Shown: positions 6,482 to 15,402 of the stretch, piece by piece
Position numbering within the stretch: position 1 is the first letter of the stretch
Layout of the letters: each line of letters opens with the position of its first letter
Origin: Planococcus sp. MSAK28401
GTDB lineage: Bacteria > Bacillota > Bacilli > Bacillales_A > Planococcaceae
Length of the DNA: 64,000 nt
Assembly: GCF_018283455.1 (NCBI RefSeq)
Contig: NZ_JAAMTH010000009.1
Coordinates: forward strand, 62,001-126,000
Direction of reading: 5' to 3'
Made by a program: the position numbers and the translations under genes
The notes under the pieces: generated by a model
The model's input: the letters and a program-made list of their open reading frames with translations, nothing else
What the model was told of the DNA's origin: nothing
Databases searched by the model: none

Positions 6482-9400
6482 CTAATTTGTTCGATAAAAA
6501 TCAAATGCTCCGTAAACGTCATTTACAATGTTTATGGATACCTGATTTTGTTTAACTACTCCATTTTTCCATTCTGCTTCGAATACGAAGTATGCCATAC
6601 CAGGAGCCAAATGTTCGTCCGGATCCCCAGTCATTTTCTCATATACTTCTTTTTCGTATACAGGATGGGTTCTTTCGTCCATCACAGACGAAAGTGTTAG
6701 GAGATTACCTGTAATTTGTTCCCCAGCAAAGCTTACTGTCACTTTTTCGATGGGATGGTCTGTAACGACCGCTTCCGTCAAGAAACGCTCTCCTGCGTAA
6801 AACTGTTCTGGCGTATGCCCAGCTTCATCATGAATAGCTTGCCACTCTGCCGTGTGGTTTACAAACCCTTCAATTTCAAGGGGGATGGCTTCGAAAGTAA
6901 CAGAGGCCATACCTTCACCATCATTGCTATCAACGGCTCTAACACGCAAATCATATGTCTGCGGAGCAGCTACAAACGAATGAGTAAGTGTATCCCCTGA
7001 TTCTACATCTTCTACTTTATGGATTTCTTGCCACACGCCGCTTCTATTTTCTTCGAAAACGACTGTCATGGTATCGTCATCCAAATCAGTAGGCTTAGCA
7101 GTCAGCGTCACCGTATCGCCTTCATAAACCGTTTGGGGTGCATAAGTTAATGAAACTTCCGGTGGCGTGTTGAGCACTGTCAAAGCTTTCGTGAGCGGTG
7201 TAGATGCGCTTCCATCTGAGGTAGTTAAACGAATGTTCCACTTTCCAATCTGATCAAATTCATAAGACGGCGTTTTTTCTTTTGAAAAGTCTGTCCATGT
7301 ACTTGTTCCAGGAGCTTGATAAGCCCATTGATAAGTGAGTTCATCATCATCTGGATCAGTTGAAGTATTAGCGAACGTCACTTCGGTATTCGTATAAACT
7401 GTGGTCGGATTCCATGTGAAAGCTGTAACTGGCGGACGATTCTCTACAGTTATTTCTTTTTCTGCAGAATGAGAATCCGCTCCATCATTTGCTGTTAATC
7501 GAATCTTCCATTGACCTTTTTTGTTAAATACCTGAGTTGGCTCACTTTCTTTTGAAAACTCTACCCACTTTGTAGTTCCAGGTTCTTGATAAGACCATTC
7601 ATATGTTAATTTATCCCCATCAACATCACTTGAAGAGTTTTTAAATGTCACTGAGGTGTCGATGTGAATCGTTTCAGGATTCCATGAGAATTTTGCTTCA
7701 GGTGGCCTATTTTGCACCGTCAGTGATTTGATTATGGAATCTGTTCCCGCTCCATCTGAAACGGTAAGTCGGATCTTCCAAGTTCCTTTCTTTTCAAATA
7801 AGCGTTCTGGATTCTCAGTTGTAGAGAAGTCTATCCACTTAGAAGTTCCAGGTTCCTGATAAGCCCAAGCGTAACTGAGACTATCGTTGTCGAGATCTGA
7901 TGAAGCATCTTCAAAAATGACATTCGTATCGTTATAGATGGTTGCAGGATTCCAACCAAAGTTTGCTTTAGGACCGCGATTTCCTACATTCAACACTTTC
8001 GTTTTGGAATGAGTCGCGGCACCATCAGAAACAGTTAATCGAATGCTCCAGCTGCCCTTCTTGTCAAAAGTTCTAGAAGGTTGTTCATCAGTCGAGAAGT
8101 TTTTCCATGAGCTACTTTCAGGCTCTTGATAAGCCCATTGATAAGTAAGCGAGTCTTTATCAACATCTGAAGAGCTGTTTACGAAATCTACTTTTGTATC
8201 ATTGAAGATAGTCGTTGGATTCCAATTAAAATCAGCAACCGGCGGTCGGTTTTGAACTGTCATCGACTTTGTAACTGAATGGTTCAACGCTCCATCTGAA
8301 ACGGTAAGTCGGATATTCCATTTCCCTTTTTTATTAAAGACTTGGGAAGGTGATTCGTCAGTTGAAAACTCAATCCACCCTGATGTTCCTGGTTCTTGAT
8401 AAGCCCATTGATAAGTAAGTGTATCTCCATCGACATCAGTTGAAGCATCTGAAAACGTTACTGAGGTGTCATTGTAGATAGTTGATGGATTCCAGTTAAA
8501 GTCTGCGACTGGTGGCCGGTTATCAACCGACAATATCTTAGTCACTGATTTTGTATCCTCGCCATCGTTTGCTGTAAGCCTTACATTCCAGCTGCCCTTC
8601 TTATCTAAAACAAGCGATGGGTTTTCAGTTGTTGAGAAATCTACCCACGTTGATGTTCCTGGCTCTTGATAAGCCCATTGGTAAGTGAGCGGGTCTTTGT
8701 CGGGATCGCTCGATTCATTTTCAAAAGAAACCGTAGTCCCTTTAAAAATAGTTGATGGATTCCAATCGAACTCCGGTATAGGAGCTCTATTTACCACCCA
8801 AAAATCATTGGTGACGGTTGTGGAAGTATAAGGATCAGAAACGATTAACCGAAGATGCCATTTACCTTTAATCGGGAAATCTTGTACAGGATTTTCGTCT
8901 GTCGAGAAGTCAATCCAAGTTCGTGTTCTCGGCTCTTGATATGACCATTGATATGTCAATTCGTCACCATCGGCATCGCTTGCATTACTGAACAATTCGA
9001 CTGTTGTATCGTTATAGATTGTCGCGGGATCGTAAGTAATTTTTGCAGCTGGCGGTGCATTAAGAATCGATAATGGTTTGAAAGAGCTTGAAATTGTGTC
9101 CCCATATCGGTTGAGGATACTAATTCTATATCGATACTCTCCACTACTGTTTAACTCTGTGGTCAGTGTCGGTGCAAACATTTTATTTGCTGATTCGTAC
9201 ACTGTCTTCCCTTTCGAATCAATAATTTCTGCTCTATAACTTACATAGGATGCAGTTTGATATTTACTATTGGTAAATTTAATTGTTTCTCCAGGTGTAT
9301 ATTCTGCCTTCTCTGATTCCATGCTCGGAGTTCTCATATCTACCACATCAAAGACTGCACTTTTATCATTATTCGTATACAGAAACTCTGTTTGTAACCT

Positions 9401-11263
9401 GTCGGAGTTTGTTCCGAATGTGACTTCGTACTTCCCTTCCTCTTTAGGTGAAAACGGGAAACTCATTTGTGCTTTTTCTCCACTAGCAGGCAATTGGAAT
9501 AAATATGGCCGCAAAGCTGCAGTCACAGTACCTCTATCCGTACTAAACTTATGTCCGCTAACTGAAAAGGGAGAATTTATCAAATTAGAAGCTATTGAGA
9601 TATCTTCACCAGAATCAAGATTTCGCAAATTTAACGAAGCTCTTTGGTCATTCTGTCCATTAAAGTCTGTATAAATTGAGTAATCGAATGATCCAATGTT
9701 TTCAAACCGGCCTCGAATATCAATAGGTGGAATCGACGCTGTATTAAAATCAAATCGTTTATTATCCAAATCGCTAGTTCCATTACCATAAGCCACTTCT
9801 TTTATATCGCTTACTATATAATCTGGACGACCTTTCCATCCTGACATAGCATTGTCGGTTGCAGCAATTAAATGGTTATCTGCTCCGACTAACGATACTA
9901 TTTCTTCATTAGTACTTATGTTAGCAAAATCGGTGTTGGTCTCACTATTATTTGGTCTAAACCAATCAACTTTTTCAAGCGTAGTTGGGTGTAAAGCGTA
10001 CACACGGCCCCGCTCATCCCCAAAATAGATTAATCCGCTCAAGTAAATTGGCTGGGTGGTAATCTTTGCATCATGTATATACGAAAGTTTTCCATTAAGG
10101 GTTGGATTAGCTAAGTTGAATTTTGTAATAGTTCCTTTTCCAGTTCCTTTAGAGCTATCAAAAGTAGACATATAAGCAGCACCATCTTGAATTAAAACGC
10201 CACCTGCGGAATCGTAGCCCCTAGAAAGACTATCACCCGCATAAAGCCAATCTCCATGAGAAGGACTAACTCGACTTGAACCATTTTTTCTATGGAAATA
10301 AACCCGCCCTTTTTTGTCTACTGCCACTATAGTGCCTGTTTCTTCATCAAAAGCTCCTGCTTTGGGAATACCGGATCGATACGTAATAACCGTATCTGGC
10401 GCATTTGAATAAAACTCGCCGTAAGATTTGTCGTATGTCTTGGCATCGTCCCAAACCAAACCGTATGATATAGAACCATCCTGACTTTCTGAAAAAGCCA
10501 TAAAGCCTTCATTACGCTTAGGTAAGGAGATCAATCCAGTATATTTATCTCCTGACTGGTAGTCCGTGTTTGGCAGTTGATCCAAATCAAAATACCAATC
10601 GCGAACCATCGTGTTGCCATTCATGTAATGGAGTTTCGTATTTGAAGCAAATACATCACCTTGCCTGCCTAACCCCGAACTATAATGGCCACCTGCAGTC
10701 ATATATTTGATCGCACCACCATAGTATCTGCTTGTACCATTCGGGTTTTGACCTGAAAAATTAAACTTTCTTTCTGAGTCTGATTGGTTCGCAATTGAAG
10801 ACATATTTCCCATAAAACCTGAACTAGTACCGAAATATATTCCTTGCCCTAGACCCGGTATAGTCGTAATTCTCATATTTGATGATACTCTACCGTATTG
10901 TGACGGAAATTCTTGAGCAAAAGGGATACCTACATCATATTTCTCTGAAGTATCAGTTGACCCAGTTTGATTTGAAATCCCGTAGATCGTATTTCTTGAT
11001 CCAAATAATACACGGTAAGAGGTAATAACCATACCCTTATCTAATGGAGCATCCCCCATAAAGGGGGCTCTAGATCCTAAACTCCAAGACTCTGACAAAG
11101 GTGGAATTACTGTCTCATCTAGAAAAGAGTTTGTTCCAGCTTGAGTAGCAAGAGGTTCCGCTGCGCCATGTCCGTATACCCGCTCTGCTGAAGCACTTGA
11201 AGGTTCGAACAGGAGTAACGCAACTGATGCTATGCTAATCAGTGCTATTAGAAATTTTTTCAT
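6482..11263 (-). CDS. Giant secreted beta-propeller and PKD-repeat surface protein
   Basis: A 1593-aa exported protein with a signal peptide (MKKFLIALISIASVALL...SSASA). Residues 60-470 contain short repeats with YDG/WDD-like strands and phrases such as GLIYFGDERGRVYALHP, consistent with a PQQ/quinoprotein-like beta-propeller. A beta-sandwich region follows. Residues about 735-1440 hold eight consecutive PKD-like units of about 88 aa, each starting N-R-P-P-x-A-x-F-x-W-N-P and containing D-x-D-G-D-x-L-T-Y-x-W. There is no LPXTG motif, so surface retention would depend on a partner. It lies 11 bases after the CWB2 gene, with a ribosome binding site AGGTGGGAAC, so the two are one operon. An adhesin role in cell-cell contact or mating is inferred. 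Confidence 0.85.
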   Translation of the reverse strand: MKKFLIALISIASVALLLFEPSSASAERVYGHGAAEPLATQAGTNSFLDETVIPPLSESWSLGSRAPFMGDAPLDKGMVITSYRVLFGSRNTIYGISNQTGSTDTSEKYDVGIPFAQEFPSQYGRVSSNMRITTIPGLGQGIYFGTSSGFMGNMSSIANQSDSERKFNFSGQNPNGTSRYYGGAIKYMTAGGHYSSGLGRQGDVFASNTKLHYMNGNTMVRDWYFDLDQLPNTDYQSGDKYTGLISLPKRNEGFMAFSESQDGSISYGLVWDDAKTYDKSYGEFYSNAPDTVITYRSGIPKAGAFDEETGTIVAVDKKGRVYFHRKNGSSRVSPSHGDWLYAGDSLSRGYDSAGGVLIQDGAAYMSTFDSSKGTGKGTITKFNLANPTLNGKLSYIHDAKITTQPIYLSGLIYFGDERGRVYALHPTTLEKVDWFRPNNSETNTDFANISTNEEIVSLVGADNHLIAATDNAMSGWKGRPDYIVSDIKEVAYGNGTSDLDNKRFDFNTASIPPIDIRGRFENIGSFDYSIYTDFNGQNDQRASLNLRNLDSGEDISIASNLINSPFSVSGHKFSTDRGTVTAALRPYLFQLPASGEKAQMSFPFSPKEEGKYEVTFGTNSDRLQTEFLYTNNDKSAVFDVVDMRTPSMESEKAEYTPGETIKFTNSKYQTASYVSYRAEIIDSKGKTVYESANKMFAPTLTTELNSSGEYRYRISILNRYGDTISSSFKPLSILNAPPAAKITYDPATIYNDTTVELFSNASDADGDELTYQWSYQEPRTRTWIDFSTDENPVQDFPIKGKWHLRLIVSDPYTSTTVTNDFWVVNRAPIPEFDWNPSTIFKGTTVSFENESSDPDKDPLTYQWAYQEPGTSTWVDFSTTENPSLVLDKKGSWNVRLTANDGEDTKSVTKILSVDNRPPVADFNWNPSTIYNDTSVTFSDASTDVDGDTLTYQWAYQEPGTSGWIEFSTDESPSQVFNKKGKWNIRLTVSDGALNHSVTKSMTVQNRPPVADFNWNPTTIFNDTKVDFVNSSSDVDKDSLTYQWAYQEPESSSWKNFSTDEQPSRTFDKKGSWSIRLTVSDGAATHSKTKVLNVGNRGPKANFGWNPATIYNDTNVIFEDASSDLDNDSLSYAWAYQEPGTSKWIDFSTTENPERLFEKKGTWKIRLTVSDGAGTDSIIKSLTVQNRPPEAKFSWNPETIHIDTSVTFKNSSSDVDGDKLTYEWSYQEPGTTKWVEFSKESEPTQVFNKKGQWKIRLTANDGADSHSAEKEITVENRPPVTAFTWNPTTVYTNTEVTFANTSTDPDDDELTYQWAYQAPGTSTWTDFSKEKTPSYEFDQIGKWNIRLTTSDGSASTPLTKALTVLNTPPEVSLTYAPQTVYEGDTVTLTAKPTDLDDDTMTVVFEENRSGVWQEIHKVEDVESGDTLTHSFVAAPQTYDLRVRAVDSNDGEGMASVTFEAIPLEIEGFVNHTAEWQAIHDEAGHTPEQFYAGERFLTEAVVTDHPIEKVTVSFAGEQITGNLLTLSSVMDERTHPVYEKEVYEKMTGDPDEHLAPGMAYFVFEAEWKNGVVKQNQVSINIVNDVYGAFDFYRTN

Positions 11264-11274
11264 CGCGTTCCCAC

Positions 11275-13239
11275 CTATTTAAAATTAACTTCAAGTTCTT
11301 CAGGGAGAGGTCCTGTCCCCCCCATAAAATATGCATCCTTATTATTGGATTTTACCCACTCCAAAACATTGCTTTCAATTTCATTGGAATGAGTCAGTAA
11401 AACAGGCATATCCTGTCTGTATGCAAAGGAACTACCTGCTAAAGCATCAGGATAATTCCAGCCGTTCGCCATCCCGAAGGACGTAGTTTCAGGGAAGAAA
11501 TTTTTAGCAACCGCTAAACTTGTTAGCGTCCGTTTGCTTCCACTTATACGGTCTACTTCGAATCCTTGAGAAATAAGGGAGTTTTCAACTGACTCTTCAA
11601 CCGCTCCTGTCCCTCCGATAATCGTTACTTTTTCGATATTGGATTCGTCTAGATAAGTATTTAACGATGCTGGTATTTCATCTGAAGTCCGTAACATTAG
11701 AATAGGTTTATTTAGTTTTGCGGCTACCGGTGTAATTGAAAGTGCATCCGCAAATCTATGGCCATGAACCAAGAAAATTTCCTTAGGTTCAGAATCGACT
11801 TCAGCAGCAATTTCGATTGCCGTTTCTACTCGACTTTTACCTGCTAACCTAGTTGTAGAAAATCCTGCGTCCTCCACAGCATTCTCAACCTCCTGCGAAA
11901 TTGCTCCGTCAGAACCTAGTATCAACACCTCACCATCAGGCTTTAGAAGACGCGTCATTTCTTTAATAACGGATTTAAGGACACTCTCTCTTTCATGTAC
12001 GAGTAGAACTGTTCCATTTTTCACTTTCGATAATGCGCCTCCAGCTAAGGCATCCGGATAATTTTTCCCACTTGCTAAAACAATATGATCAAGTGAATGC
12101 TCTTCAATATCTTGATTCATTAGATGGTTTGTTTCATATCTATCAATTCCTCCGAAGCGGCTAAACGTGCCATCACCCTCAGTAGGTTCTGGATCTGTTG
12201 ATGGTTCTTCAGGAGGTGTCGGGTCAGTCGGTGGTTCAGGTGTCGGGTCCGGGTCCGGCTCGGGTTCAGTTGGTTCAGGCGTTACGTCATCTACTTCAGG
12301 CGTAAATGACATTTCGAAGCTATATTTTTTATCAAAGAAGTTAGAGTTTTTTAATCTAAGTAAGAACTTGCCACTCAAATCCTCTTCATTCACATCAACA
12401 CCTATTTTATATGTTTGATTTGCCATGCCCATGACAGTCTTGTTATAAATTACTTCCCATGTGCCATCCGTTTTTTCTGCAAGAACCATGTATGGAATGT
12501 AAGCTTCTCTATCCTTCCAACGGCTAAACTCATAATCAGAATAGTTTACTTCAATATCTAATTTCCCTTTAGTAGCTTTGGATTCGATAACAAAGTTATC
12601 ATAAGAATCATGCTCATCTGACCAGGTTGAGTTTATCAGTTCTCCATTTTTCACTGTTGCATATTCAACAGCATTGAATTTGTGTGAATAATAATCGTTT
12701 GGTTCATGAGGATTCTCTTCTACAGGATTCGCTCTGAATTCTATGTCCACTGCGTAGGATGTGTCGCTACCGTCTCTATAAGTATTATAGTAATAGACGT
12801 TTCCATCGTATTTTCCATACTTTTTAGTATAATCAGGCTCCCACATAAGAGTATCTGTTTTTTCATCCAGGATATATAGAACGCCTTGCCCTACATCAGA
12901 GACACTTCCCCACTGCATGTATCCTCTTTCTTCCGGAATGATTACTTTCCACCAGTCATTGCTTGTCGCTGTTTCACTGTTACCTACCAAAGTTTTCACG
13001 CGTTTATTCTCTATACGATCTGCATATGATGGCTGTAAAATGATTTCTTTTGCGTCTTTCCAATTGTCATTTGGCTCTTCTTCACAAGCATAGCGAGGCG
13101 TTTCATCTTCATAGAAGAATTGCCCATTCTTACAGAAGTAGTCCCAGTCATTTTCGTTTGCGTTGGATTGAATCGGAGCAACAACTCCACTTGCAGCTAG
13201 CGTTAAAGTAAGCACACCTGATTTAATCGATTTTTTCAT
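11275..13239 (-). CDS. Secreted protein with three CWB2 cell-wall-binding repeats
   Basis: A 654-aa exported protein. A signal peptide (MKKSIKSGVLTLTLAASGVV) is followed by a region rich in aromatic and acidic residues (30-320), resembling bacterial pre-peptidase-like beta-sandwiches, a Pro/Glu/Asp/Thr-rich linker (about 320-355), and three CWB2 repeats (about 357-654) with the hallmark phrases RFGGIDRYETN, NYPDALAGG, VTIIGGTGAV and DALSITPVAA. CWB2 binds secondary cell wall polymers non-covalently. It is co-transcribed with the PKD protein and follows the Tad operon, so it may anchor or display the adhesin at the cell surface. A TATAAT lies about 50 bases upstream. Confidence 0.92.
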   Translation of the reverse strand: MKKSIKSGVLTLTLAASGVVAPIQSNANENDWDYFCKNGQFFYEDETPRYACEEEPNDNWKDAKEIILQPSYADRIENKRVKTLVGNSETATSNDWWKVIIPEERGYMQWGSVSDVGQGVLYILDEKTDTLMWEPDYTKKYGKYDGNVYYYNTYRDGSDTSYAVDIEFRANPVEENPHEPNDYYSHKFNAVEYATVKNGELINSTWSDEHDSYDNFVIESKATKGKLDIEVNYSDYEFSRWKDREAYIPYMVLAEKTDGTWEVIYNKTVMGMANQTYKIGVDVNEEDLSGKFLLRLKNSNFFDKKYSFEMSFTPEVDDVTPEPTEPEPDPDPTPEPPTDPTPPEEPSTDPEPTEGDGTFSRFGGIDRYETNHLMNQDIEEHSLDHIVLASGKNYPDALAGGALSKVKNGTVLLVHERESVLKSVIKEMTRLLKPDGEVLILGSDGAISQEVENAVEDAGFSTTRLAGKSRVETAIEIAAEVDSEPKEIFLVHGHRFADALSITPVAAKLNKPILMLRTSDEIPASLNTYLDESNIEKVTIIGGTGAVEESVENSLISQGFEVDRISGSKRTLTSLAVAKNFFPETTSFGMANGWNYPDALAGSSFAYRQDMPVLLTHSNEIESNVLEWVKSNNKDAYFMGGTGPLPEELEVNFK

Positions 13240-13287
13240 GATAGCTTCCCCCTTTTGATTATAGATAATATAACGTTATCTACTTAT

Positions 13288-13293
13288 ATTATA
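13288..13293 (-). promoter_or_regulatory. Minus 10 box for the surface-protein operon
   Basis: TATAAT on the minus strand about 50 bases before the CWB2 start; the minus 35 is weak. A small inverted repeat AGATAA...TTATCT lies just downstream and could be an operator. Confidence 0.45.
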
Positions 13294-13333
13294 ACAATAA
13301 AAGTGTGCCTAAGTATACATATTTTACGTTTTT

Positions 13334-14260
13334 TCACATATAATACTGACTATTTGCGTAGAAAAGAAGCGGATCGTACGGTACACCGTCAATTCGGATT
13401 TCAAAATGCAAGTGAGGGCCTGTGGAATTTCCGGTATTTCCGACTGTTCCAATGACGTTCCCTGGATTCACTTGCTCTCCTGCTGCTGACTGTATTCTAT
13501 GTAAGTGAGCATAGCGAGTTTCAATTCCATCGCTGTGCGTTACAACGACTACATTTCCGTATCCTTTGATGAATCCAGCGAACTTAACTTTCCCTGCCAT
13601 AGCGGGCGTAACAGGTGTATCTAAAACTCCGCCATCAGCAATGTCAATGCCGGCATGAAGCTTGTATTCACCCGTATATGGGTTTGTTCTCATTCCGAAT
13701 AAGGATGTGACACGTTGAGTATATGGAACTGGCCACGAAAAGCCTTGCGCGTTCGGTACGCCTGACGGTACATCCCCCATATTTGGACCTTGCATTACAT
13801 CGCCGTTGGGCTTGTAGGAATAGCTTGCAACCTGTATAAATGATTTTTCGGCATTATTTGCGTAGTACGAATTCTGTTTTGTCTTGATGAATGCTAATAA
13901 GGTTGGAGAATCAATGTCCTCTGAAAAATCGGCAGCTGCGGCAGAAAATTCTTGAGGGAATTGTTCAACTGTATCTTCATCGAAAAAATGCATTTCTACT
14001 ATTTCATAATCAGTTGAGGATAAACGGGAGTTTTTCTCGAAGCTATTACGAAAAGTCGTCATTGCTTTTGACTGATCAAAAATGATCTTCCCACTGGCCA
14101 ATTCATCCTCCACGATTTCCAAAGCAGCATCATGCGCCGCTATCTCTAAATCTTCTTTTAAATAATGAAGTGTTTGGGCCTTCGTTTGTAAATCATGATT
14201 CATCACCATGCCGCTTACAGCAATAAAAACAATGAAGACCATTCGCAAGACTACTTCCAC
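13334..14260 (-). CDS. TadE-like pseudopilin fused to M23 metallopeptidase
   Basis: A 308-aa protein. The N-terminus (residues 5-22) is a single hydrophobic helix as in TadE/pseudopilins, followed by a helical stalk to about 150. Residues 174-300 form a LytM/M23 zinc endopeptidase: metal ligands H202 and D206 in HAGIDIAD and H285 in HLHFE, with AHLHR near 251. It would cut peptidoglycan cross-links to let the pilus cross the wall. The GTG start at 14260 is supported by GGAGG 9 bases upstream. It is the last gene of the Tad operon, 23 bases after the 132-aa pseudopilin. The fusion of a pilus-tip-like anchor with a hydrolase is notable. Confidence 0.85.
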   Translation of the reverse strand: MEVVLRMVFIVFIAVSGMVMNHDLQTKAQTLHYLKEDLEIAAHDAALEIVEDELASGKIIFDQSKAMTTFRNSFEKNSRLSSTDYEIVEMHFFDEDTVEQFPQEFSAAAADFSEDIDSPTLLAFIKTKQNSYYANNAEKSFIQVASYSYKPNGDVMQGPNMGDVPSGVPNAQGFSWPVPYTQRVTSLFGMRTNPYTGEYKLHAGIDIADGGVLDTPVTPAMAGKVKFAGFIKGYGNVVVVTHSDGIETRYAHLHRIQSAAGEQVNPGNVIGTVGNTGNSTGPHLHFEIRIDGVPYDPLLFYANSQYYM

Positions 14261-14283
14261 TTAAGATATCCTCCTTTCAAAAT

Positions 14284-14682
14284 CTACGGAATGTATTCGC
14301 TTTTTATTACTTGCGTTACGGTATAAGGCACGTAACTCTCTGGCCGATCGCAACTTGCAAAGTCGAAAGCCTCCCAAATGTTCATCATTGGACGAGGGAT
14401 CGTTACAGAAACCGTGATGTCTCCACCTCTTGTCACAGGCTGATCAGTTCCTTCAATCTGGATACAAGCTGGATTATAGCCATGATTTTCTACTAGAATG
14501 TCTTTGAATTTACCATATAGTTCTTCATCGAATTGGCCATTTATTGCAGCTTCTTTTTGGACTTCATAAAGCGATATTTTGATTGATTCCTGAGTCGTGG
14601 CTGCATTGTGATATAAGATTGGTTGAAATACAGAAAACAGAAGCAAGCCGAGTGTCAGTACAGTACCTAAAATGTGGGCCAT
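14284..14682 (-). CDS. TadE/pseudopilin-like membrane protein
   Basis: A 132-aa protein with one N-terminal hydrophobic helix (MAHILGTVLTLGLLLFSVFQ) followed by a periplasmic-type domain with two Cys residues (about 77 and 114) that could form a disulphide. This layout matches minor pilins or pseudopilins of Tad systems. It lies between the three major pilin genes and the M23 fusion. Assignment rests on layout and context rather than sequence identity. Confidence 0.65.
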   Translation of the reverse strand: MAHILGTVLTLGLLLFSVFQPILYHNAATTQESIKISLYEVQKEAAINGQFDEELYGKFKDILVENHGYNPACIQIEGTDQPVTRGGDITVSVTIPRPMMNIWEAFDFASCDRPESYVPYTVTQVIKSEYIP

Positions 14683-14764
14683 TATTCAATCCACCTTCCA
14701 TGTCTAAAAATGAAGAGAAAGCAGAACGACATTGAAACCGCTCTGCTTCTTTTGAAAAATCAGC

Positions 14765-14929
14765 TTATGGTGCTGTAATAATCGTTGAATCTAGGCTTTC
14801 CAAGTTTCCAGTTACGCTTGCATTGGTTGTCGAGATAGAGTTGTTTAGCCCATCGCTGCCGAAAATGACGACAAACCCGATTCCTACTACTGCGATGATT
14901 GTGATCAAAAGTGCTACCATTTTATCCAT
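14765..14929 (-). CDS. Tad-type small pilin, tandem copy 3
   Basis: A 54-aa protein, MDKMVALLITIIAVVGIGFV followed by VIFGSDGLNNSISTTNASV and a short polar tail ending in TIITAP. The single N-terminal hydrophobic helix of about 20 residues and tiny size fit a Flp/Tad-type major pilin. It is one of three nearly identical tandem genes (copies differ at D/N26, S/D38 and G/S41), each with its own GGAGGAATTTGG-like ribosome binding site. No classical G|xxxxE prepilin peptidase site is present. It would be assembled by TadA, TadB and TadC encoded just upstream. Confidence 0.75.
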   Translation of the reverse strand: MDKMVALLITIIAVVGIGFVVIFGSDGLNNSISTTNASVTGNLESLDSTIITAP

Positions 14930-14987
14930 TCCAAATTCCTCCTAATGATTGTCTATATAGTTTCTTGCGAGTAAACCCAAATAGTGA

Positions 14988-15152
14988 TTAAGGCGCTGTG
15001 ATGATTGTTGAATCTAGGCTTTCCAAGTTGCCAGTAACGTCTGCGTTGGTCGTTGAGATAGAATTGTTCAGTCCATCGCTACCGAAGATAACGACAAACC
15101 CGATTCCTACTACTGCAATGATTGTGATCAAAAGTGCTACCATTTTATCCAT
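14988..15152 (-). CDS. Tad-type small pilin, tandem copy 2
   Basis: A 54-aa protein almost identical to the other two copies; the only difference from copy 3 is Asp for Ser at position 38. It has its own ribosome binding site AGGAGGAATTTGG. The 58-base spacer to the next copy has partly similar sequence, consistent with duplication of a gene plus leader unit. Confidence 0.75.
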   Translation of the reverse strand: MDKMVALLITIIAVVGIGFVVIFGSDGLNNSISTTNADVTGNLESLDSTIITAP

Positions 15153-15215
15153 TCCAAATTCCTCCTAAATGATTGTTATATTTGATGTTTCCTTGTTCCC
15201 TAATTGGGGCTTAAA

Positions 15216-15380
15216 TTATGGAGCGGTGATGATTGTGGAGTCTAAGCTTTCCAAGTTGCTCGTTACACTTGCATTAGTTGTCGAGATAGAATTGTTCAGC
15301 CCGTTGCTGCCGAAAATGACGACAAACCCGATTCCTACAACTGCGATGATTGTGATTAAAAGTGCTACCATTTTATCCAT
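15216..15380 (-). CDS. Tad-type small pilin, tandem copy 1
   Basis: A 54-aa protein, the first of the three tandem pilins, differing by Asn for Asp at 26 and Ser for Gly at 41. It begins 22 bases after the TadC stop codon, with GGAGGAACTTTA before the ATG. Three copies may raise pilin dose or allow sequence variation of the fibre surface by recombination. Confidence 0.75.
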   Translation of the reverse strand: MDKMVALLITIIAVVGIGFVVIFGSNGLNNSISTTNASVTSNLESLDSTIITAP

Positions 15381-15402
15381 TAAAGTTCCTCCAATTTTGT
15401 TT

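Noticed and set aside
9270-9674. Plus-strand 134-codon frame inside the PKD gene
   Set aside because: It is the antisense shadow of a continuous 1593-codon gene with signal peptide and repeats.
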